Positions 15,966-20,108 of a stretch of DNA of 20,108 nucleotides are shown piece by piece. The number at the start of each line of letters is the position of its first letter. Positions within the stretch are counted from its first letter, which is position 1. Where the stretch lies: assembly GCA_964472785.1 (NCBI GenBank), contig CAYYMH010000068.1:1-20108 (forward strand), written 5' to 3'. The notes below the pieces were generated by a model that saw only the letters and a list, made by a program, of their open reading frames with translations, was not told where the DNA came from and made no database searches. This DNA is from CAYYMH01 sp964472785 (lineage in GTDB: Bacteria; Zhuqueibacterota; Zhuqueibacteria; Thermofontimicrobiales; Thermofontimicrobiaceae). The translations under genes were made by a program, and so were the position numbers.

Positions 15966-17245
15966 ACCACCAGAAAAGTCAACAATTATTTGAAAAAGCA
16001 ACGAAATTTATCCCCGGCGGTGTTAACTCGCCAGTCCGGGCATTTAAATCAGTCGGAAATATTCCGCCATATATCAAACGGGCGCAGGGCAGCCGGGTCT
16101 GGGATGTGGATGGCAATGAATACATTGACTATGTGGCATCATGGGGCCCGCTTATTTTAGGACACGCCCACCCGGAAGTTGTTGAAGCATTGCAAAAGGC
16201 AGCGCCAAAAGGAACCAGCTATGGCGCGAATTGTGAAGTCGAGATAGACATCGCGGAGAAAATTTGTCAATTGGTTCCCGGAATCGAGAAAGTGAGAATG
16301 GTCAATTCAGGTACCGAAGCAACCATGAGTGCGGTTCGCTTAGCAAGAGCCTATACACGGAGAGAAAAGGTGATTAAATTTTCAGGCTGCTATCACGGAC
16401 ACGGGGACTGTTTTTTAATCGAAGCGGGCTCCGGAGCCACTACTTTAGGGACTCCGAGCAGCCCTGGCGTTGCGCAATCGATCGCTGCTGACACCTTGAA
16501 TGCAGATTACAATGATTTGGAAAGTGTAAAAACGCTGATAAAAAACTATCCTGAACAAATCGCCGCGATCATCGTCGAGCCGGTGGCTGGCAATATGGGC
16601 GTGATTTTGCCGGAACCGGGATTTCTGGGAAGTTTAAGAAAGCTGGCAGATGAACATGGTATTGTTCTTGTTTTTGATGAAGTCATAACCGGTTTCAGAG
16701 TCGCATTAAACGGCGCTCAACAATATTACAACGTCATTCCCGATTTAACCACCTTGGGTAAAATTATCGGCGGTGGATTACCGGTGGGCGCCTTTGGTGG
16801 TAAAAAAGAAATAATGGAACTGCTGGCGCCAGTAGGTTCTGTTTACCAGGCAGGTACCTTGTCAGGGAATCCGTTGGCGCTAAATGCCGGTCTCACAACA
16901 TTGTCAATCCTCGAAAGAGAAAATATTTATGCATCATTAAATACAAAAGCAAATTATTTGTTCTCTGGGATGAAGAAAAATTTTGAAGAAGCAGGCTTAG
17001 AAGTTGCCGGAAACTCAATCGAATCGATGGGTTCGTTTTTCTTTAGACCGGGTCTTGTATCCACCTATCAGGACGCGACAGAGTCTGACACAAAATTATT
17101 CGGCAAATATCATCAACTCATGTTGGAGCACGGCATTTACCTGGCACCGTCTCAGTTTGAAGCGACATTTATTTCCGCAGCTCATTCTCAGCAGGATTTG
17201 GACGACACGCTGGAAATTCACAGGAGTGTGTGTCAGCAATTATAG
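15962..17245 (+). CDS. hemL: Glutamate-1-semialdehyde 2,1-aminomutase
   Basis: 427 aa, full length. This PLP enzyme converts the HemA product to 5-aminolevulinate. The PLP lysine is K267 (TLGKIIGGGLPVGAFGG); VNSGTEATMSAVRLAR (114-129) and SGCYHGHGD (141-149) are intact family motifs. GGAGG overlaps the ahbB end just before the ATG. It is the last gene of the operon. Its stop lies 13 nt from the stop of the convergent regulator gene, and only a weak TTCAA/TTGAA dyad (17252-17272) spans the junction, so read-through from either side is possible. Confidence 0.98.
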   Translation: MNHQKSQQLFEKATKFIPGGVNSPVRAFKSVGNIPPYIKRAQGSRVWDVDGNEYIDYVASWGPLILGHAHPEVVEALQKAAPKGTSYGANCEVEIDIAEKICQLVPGIEKVRMVNSGTEATMSAVRLARAYTRREKVIKFSGCYHGHGDCFLIEAGSGATTLGTPSSPGVAQSIAADTLNADYNDLESVKTLIKNYPEQIAAIIVEPVAGNMGVILPEPGFLGSLRKLADEHGIVLVFDEVITGFRVALNGAQQYYNVIPDLTTLGKIIGGGLPVGAFGGKKEIMELLAPVGSVYQAGTLSGNPLALNAGLTTLSILERENIYASLNTKANYLFSGMKKNFEEAGLEVAGNSIESMGSFFFRPGLVSTYQDATESDTKLFGKYHQLMLEHGIYLAPSQFEATFISAAHSQQDLDDTLEIHRSVCQQL

Positions 17246-17258
17246 ATGTGGTTCAAGA

Positions 17259-19202
17259 TTATTTTTTTTGAATCCCGTAGTCTTTCATTTTGCGCCATAA
17301 TGTAGTGCGGCCGATATTGAGGATTTCGGTTACTTTGTCGTAGTTCCAGTTGTTGGCAATGAGGGCGTTTTCAATGACATTTTTTTCAATTTCTTTAAGC
17401 GTGAATTTTTTTTCAACGCTGTCCTGAACTAAACCGGGGACGACATCATTTCGGACAACAGCAGGTAAATCACTGATATGAATCGTATTTCCGATTGTTA
17501 ACGCAACAGCGCGTTCAATCGCATTTTCAAGTTCGCGGACATTTCCGGGCCATGAATACATCAGTAATGTTTGCCGGGCCTGGTCGCTAAAATCAGTAAT
17601 TTGTTTTTTCATTTTATCGGCATATTTTCCTTTGAAATATTCAGCTAAGGGAAGAATATCATCTTTGCGCTCACGCAAAGGTGGGATGTCAATATTTACA
17701 ACATTTAAACGGTAAAAGAGGTCTTGACGGAATCGGTTTTGACTGACCAGTTGATACAAATTTTGATTAGTTGCGGCAATGAGCCGAACATCGATGTGGA
17801 TTGTATCATTGCTACCGACGCGTTTGATTTCTCCTTCCTGCAGCACACGCAACAATTTAACTTGGAGCGCCGGTGATGTGTCGCCAATTTCATCCAGAAA
17901 GATCGTACCCTGATCCGCTTCCTGAAACAGACCTTTTTTGGTGTAAGTCGCTCCAGTGAAAGCGCCTTTTTCGTGACCAAACAACTCGCTTTCGAGCAGT
18001 GAATCTGGTAGCGCACTGCAATTGACAACGATAAAATGCTTATCCCGTCTGGGGCTATTTTGATGTATCGCCCGGGCGATTATTTCTTTTCCTGTGCCGC
18101 TCTCACCTTGAATCAATACGGTGATTTCGGTTTGGGAGATCCGGGCAACCATCTCTAAAACGTGTTCCATGGCGTCGCTTTTTGCAATGATATCCCCAAA
18201 GCGATAGAGTTCTTTGGAGTAAAACCAGTCAAAAAATTCTTTGAGTTCCTGATCAATTACTTTTTGATAGTGAAATTTTTCTTCACCCTGTTGACTCAAT
18301 TTCTGGAAGTCACTCAAAGAATAGACGTATAAATTATAAATGCGATCGAGAGAGCTGTCAGTTTGGATTGTTGAATCCAGATTTATAATTAAAAGCGGCT
18401 GATTTTTTCGGCGATGCATGAGTTCCTTCAAATTATTTAAAGAGAAAAATTCATGCCCGCTTTGATTCAACCGAAAAATAATCTGGTAATCAGCCAACGT
18501 TTGGTTGAGCTGGTCTTCATTGATAATATTTAAAGATGCTTCTCCCTGTTCTTTGAAATTTTCTCTGCGGAAAAGAGTGTATTGGATATTGTATTTATTT
18601 TGTATTGTTTGGATAATTTGGTCTGTTTGATCGTTCCTGCCGACAACGAGATATCTGAGCTCCCCGATATTGCCGTAGATTTTTTTGATCAGATCTTCGA
18701 TTTGAACACTGGCGTACGAATAATCCGGGATTCTATGTTCATGGCTCAATTTTCCCTGAAGCAATAACGTGTCCTGAAAAATGCGGCTGGTAACGGGGCC
18801 GGAAAGGTGATTTTGATTGGCGATTTCAATGCTTTCTTTTGTCTTTGCCAGGAATTCCTGTTGAGCGTCCGGAGAATAAGACTCGATACCCAGAGCGAGT
18901 TGGAGGAAATGTTTAACCGCGTCAGGGCCTTCGAGAACGTGATAAGAGGGTAAGGTGTCTTTGTCCGATTCGAAAAGGTTACGAAAAAAAAGATCAAAGT
19001 CGTTATTGAGTTTTTCCGGCTGTTCGGCAACGCAGATAATTTCTTTTGAAAATTGAGAGTTCACAAACAAGAACTCTGCGTTCGACTCTTCGAACTTTAG
19101 CGACTTGATAAAATCATAAAATTCGGAATGACCGGTTTTAGCGCGCTGCCAAACATCAGTTGATACGTTATGTTTATGTAATCCAAAAACGATAATTTGC
19201 AT
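17259..19202 (-). CDS. Sigma-54-dependent activator with degenerate glutamyl-tRNA reductase (HemA-like) sensor domain
   Basis: 647 aa. Residues 1-330 align along their length with the HemA encoded at 7874-9130: MQIIVFGL/MSIIVYGL at the N-terminus, RKNQPLLIINL/RKNRPLLLIDI, RIYNLYVYSLSDF/QIYNTYLYDIDDL and LKEFFDWFYS/VKNFMKWYYT at the end. Catalytic C50 is Gln and R52 is Ser at the same alignment columns. The GEVQILGQ signature is lost, and GAGEMA is replaced by GRNDQT. Residues about 337-560 are a complete AAA+ domain (Walker A GESGTGKE 366-373, GAFTGA 413-418, Walker B DEIGD 437-441, FRQDLFYRLN 491-500). Residues about 605-643 are a Fis-type helix-turn-helix. The AAA+ domain sits where HemA has its dimerisation domain. 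It should activate sigma-54 promoters, most likely those of the heme genes; the ligand is unknown. It starts 6 nt after the hemX-like gene without a clear Shine-Dalgarno. Confidence 0.9.
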   Translation of the reverse strand: MQIIVFGLHKHNVSTDVWQRAKTGHSEFYDFIKSLKFEESNAEFLFVNSQFSKEIICVAEQPEKLNNDFDLFFRNLFESDKDTLPSYHVLEGPDAVKHFLQLALGIESYSPDAQQEFLAKTKESIEIANQNHLSGPVTSRIFQDTLLLQGKLSHEHRIPDYSYASVQIEDLIKKIYGNIGELRYLVVGRNDQTDQIIQTIQNKYNIQYTLFRRENFKEQGEASLNIINEDQLNQTLADYQIIFRLNQSGHEFFSLNNLKELMHRRKNQPLLIINLDSTIQTDSSLDRIYNLYVYSLSDFQKLSQQGEEKFHYQKVIDQELKEFFDWFYSKELYRFGDIIAKSDAMEHVLEMVARISQTEITVLIQGESGTGKEIIARAIHQNSPRRDKHFIVVNCSALPDSLLESELFGHEKGAFTGATYTKKGLFQEADQGTIFLDEIGDTSPALQVKLLRVLQEGEIKRVGSNDTIHIDVRLIAATNQNLYQLVSQNRFRQDLFYRLNVVNIDIPPLRERKDDILPLAEYFKGKYADKMKKQITDFSDQARQTLLMYSWPGNVRELENAIERAVALTIGNTIHISDLPAVVRNDVVPGLVQDSVEKKFTLKEIEKNVIENALIANNWNYDKVTEILNIGRTTLWRKMKDYGIQKK

Positions 19203-19208
19203 AATAAA

Positions 19209-20033
19209 TCAAATGAATGAGTGAAGGTTTGACAAAAATAAATTGAATACAATAAAGGAAATAATAATCCAGAAATATCCGATAATGGATAATACGGATG
19301 AACGGGTTCCCTGCCATCCTTTGGCGTTTCTCAAGAAAATGAAAGCGCAATAAATGATCCAGGTGATAAAAACAGAAATCAATTTGGGGTCTTGGGGCCA
19401 TTCCGCGCCCCAAACCTTACTTGCCATACTGATGCCGAGAATGATACCAAATGTTATAAAGAATGTACCAATAATAATGGCGAAATTGCTCATTCGATCC
19501 AGCAATTCGAGGGAAGGCAATCTGGAAAAGAAAAATCCCAACTGCTTTTTTTGAATTTCTCTGGAGAGCAGAATGTACATTAAACTTGAGATAAATGCCA
19601 GGGTATAAGCTGAGTAAGACAAAAGGATAAATAGCACGTGTGCTTCATAATAAATGAGATCCTCCAATACAGGTGCCGGCGATTTATGTAAATCAATACA
19701 ACAATTTGAGATCAATTGTAATATCCAGGCAATAAGTACAATGATGACGCCCAGAGATTGATCTTTGATATGACGCTCAACAATAAAATAGAGCAGCACG
19801 AAAATAAATGCAAGTGAAGTCATCACTTCAAAAACATTGCTTAACGGTAAACGGCTAAGCTCAATAGAAAGTAAAGTTAAATAAATGAAATGAAAAAAAA
19901 TGGTAAAAAAGAGAACATAAGGTAATCGGGTTTTAACAGAAACTGTTTGTTTGGTAAATGTATAGAAATAAAGGAAGACAACTGCCGTATAAAGTAAAAA
20001 TAAGATGTATTTAAACAGAATAATTAGTGACAT
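19209..20033 (-). CDS. CcsA/HemX-type cytochrome c assembly membrane protein
   Basis: 274 aa with about eight hydrophobic segments. The WGAEWPQDPKLISVFITW stretch (208-225) is the tryptophan-rich loop of the CcsA/CcmC heme-handling family, followed by a GWQGTRSS loop. H48 and H132 sit in or near membrane helices and could ligate heme. CcsA moves heme for attachment to c-type cytochromes, whereas the related HemX affects HemA levels in Bacillus; size and position suit a HemX-type member. GGGAGAG precedes the ATG. It leads an operon with the HemA-like sigma-54 activator. Confidence 0.85.
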   Translation of the reverse strand: MSLIILFKYILFLLYTAVVFLYFYTFTKQTVSVKTRLPYVLFFTIFFHFIYLTLLSIELSRLPLSNVFEVMTSLAFIFVLLYFIVERHIKDQSLGVIIVLIAWILQLISNCCIDLHKSPAPVLEDLIYYEAHVLFILLSYSAYTLAFISSLMYILLSREIQKKQLGFFFSRLPSLELLDRMSNFAIIIGTFFITFGIILGISMASKVWGAEWPQDPKLISVFITWIIYCAFIFLRNAKGWQGTRSSVLSIIGYFWIIISFIVFNLFLSNLHSFI

Positions 20034-20108
20034 AATTCTCTCCCTGATTTAAAAAAGTTAGTGTAAAAAAATATCCTTATTTTTTTCTTTTAACTAGAAA
20101 AATAATAA
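20034..20108 (-). promoter_or_regulatory. Upstream region of the hemX-regulator operon (truncated by the window)
   Basis: This AT-rich stretch reads toward the hemX-like gene on the minus strand. The Shine-Dalgarno GGGAGAG lies about 4 nt before its ATG. I see no -24/-12 sigma-54 match and no convincing sigma-70 pair in these 75 bases; the promoter may lie beyond the window. Confidence 0.4.

Noticed and set aside
17250..17275. GGTTCAA/TTGAATCC as a terminator between hemL and the regulator
   Set aside because: Only five contiguous pairs, an imperfect extension and a stem weaker than typical terminators; not called as a feature.
17259..19202. Reading the regulator's N-terminus as a standard GAF, PAS or receiver domain
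   Set aside because: It lacks receiver aspartates and PAS/GAF patterns, while similarity to HemA runs from the first residue to about 330.
1..20108. CRISPR arrays, tRNA or rRNA genes, complete insertion sequences, prophage genes
   Set aside because: I saw no regularly spaced repeats, no tRNA cloverleaf or rRNA-like sequence, and no transposase or phage protein in any frame.

Overview
The window is AT-rich bacterial chromosome dominated by one convergent pair of transcription units devoted to heme. Its heme route is the siroheme-dependent (Ahb) pathway fed by C5 (glutamyl-tRNA) ALA synthesis. The late steps use oxygen-sensitive radical SAM enzymes, which points to an anaerobe or facultative anaerobe that makes c-type cytochromes. 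Two sigma-54 activators and a beta-propeller sensor kinase would suit a deltaproteobacterial-type or FCB/Calditrichota-like lineage. That placement is an impression from gene content, not a demonstrated assignment.

Left part (1-4691): an AT-rich non-coding stretch with small hairpins, then a minus-strand two-component pair. An NtrC-type response regulator lies downstream of a large histidine kinase with a signal peptide, a periplasmic FG-GAP-like propeller, one membrane segment and a cytoplasmic kinase core. Between the two genes is a nested inverted-repeat element that looks like a REP/MITE-type repeat. A perfect FNR-type box lies upstream of the kinase. Next comes an AbrB-type antitoxin/PIN toxin pair (4974-5619) with its own promoter and operator-like repeats, then a monocistronic isocitrate dehydrogenase-family gene (5763-6959) closed by a clear rho-independent terminator.

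Centre (7290-17245): ten tightly packed plus-strand genes, met8-hemA-hemC-cobA/hemD-ahbC-hemB-ahbD-ahbA-ahbB-hemL. Together they encode every step from glutamyl-tRNA to heme b: HemA and HemL make ALA, HemB, HemC and HemD make uroporphyrinogen III, the CobA domain and Met8 make siroheme, AhbAB decarboxylates it, AhbC makes Fe-coproporphyrin III and AhbD makes heme. Gaps are mostly 0-4 nt or overlaps, so this reads as one operon. Its upstream region carries a dense cluster of dyad symmetries and a weak sigma-54-like -24/-12 match.

Right part (17259-20033, minus strand, convergent): a hemX/ccsA-type membrane protein followed 6 nt later by the most striking gene of the window. This is a sigma-54 activator whose N-terminal ~330 residues are a degenerate glutamyl-tRNA reductase (HemA paralogue) fused to an intact AAA+ domain and a Fis-type helix-turn-helix. 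The catalytic cysteine and the nucleotide-binding glycines are gone but the fold-level similarity to the neighbouring true HemA is clear. I infer a dedicated transcriptional regulator of heme synthesis that uses a dead HemA as its sensor. I know of no described system of this design.
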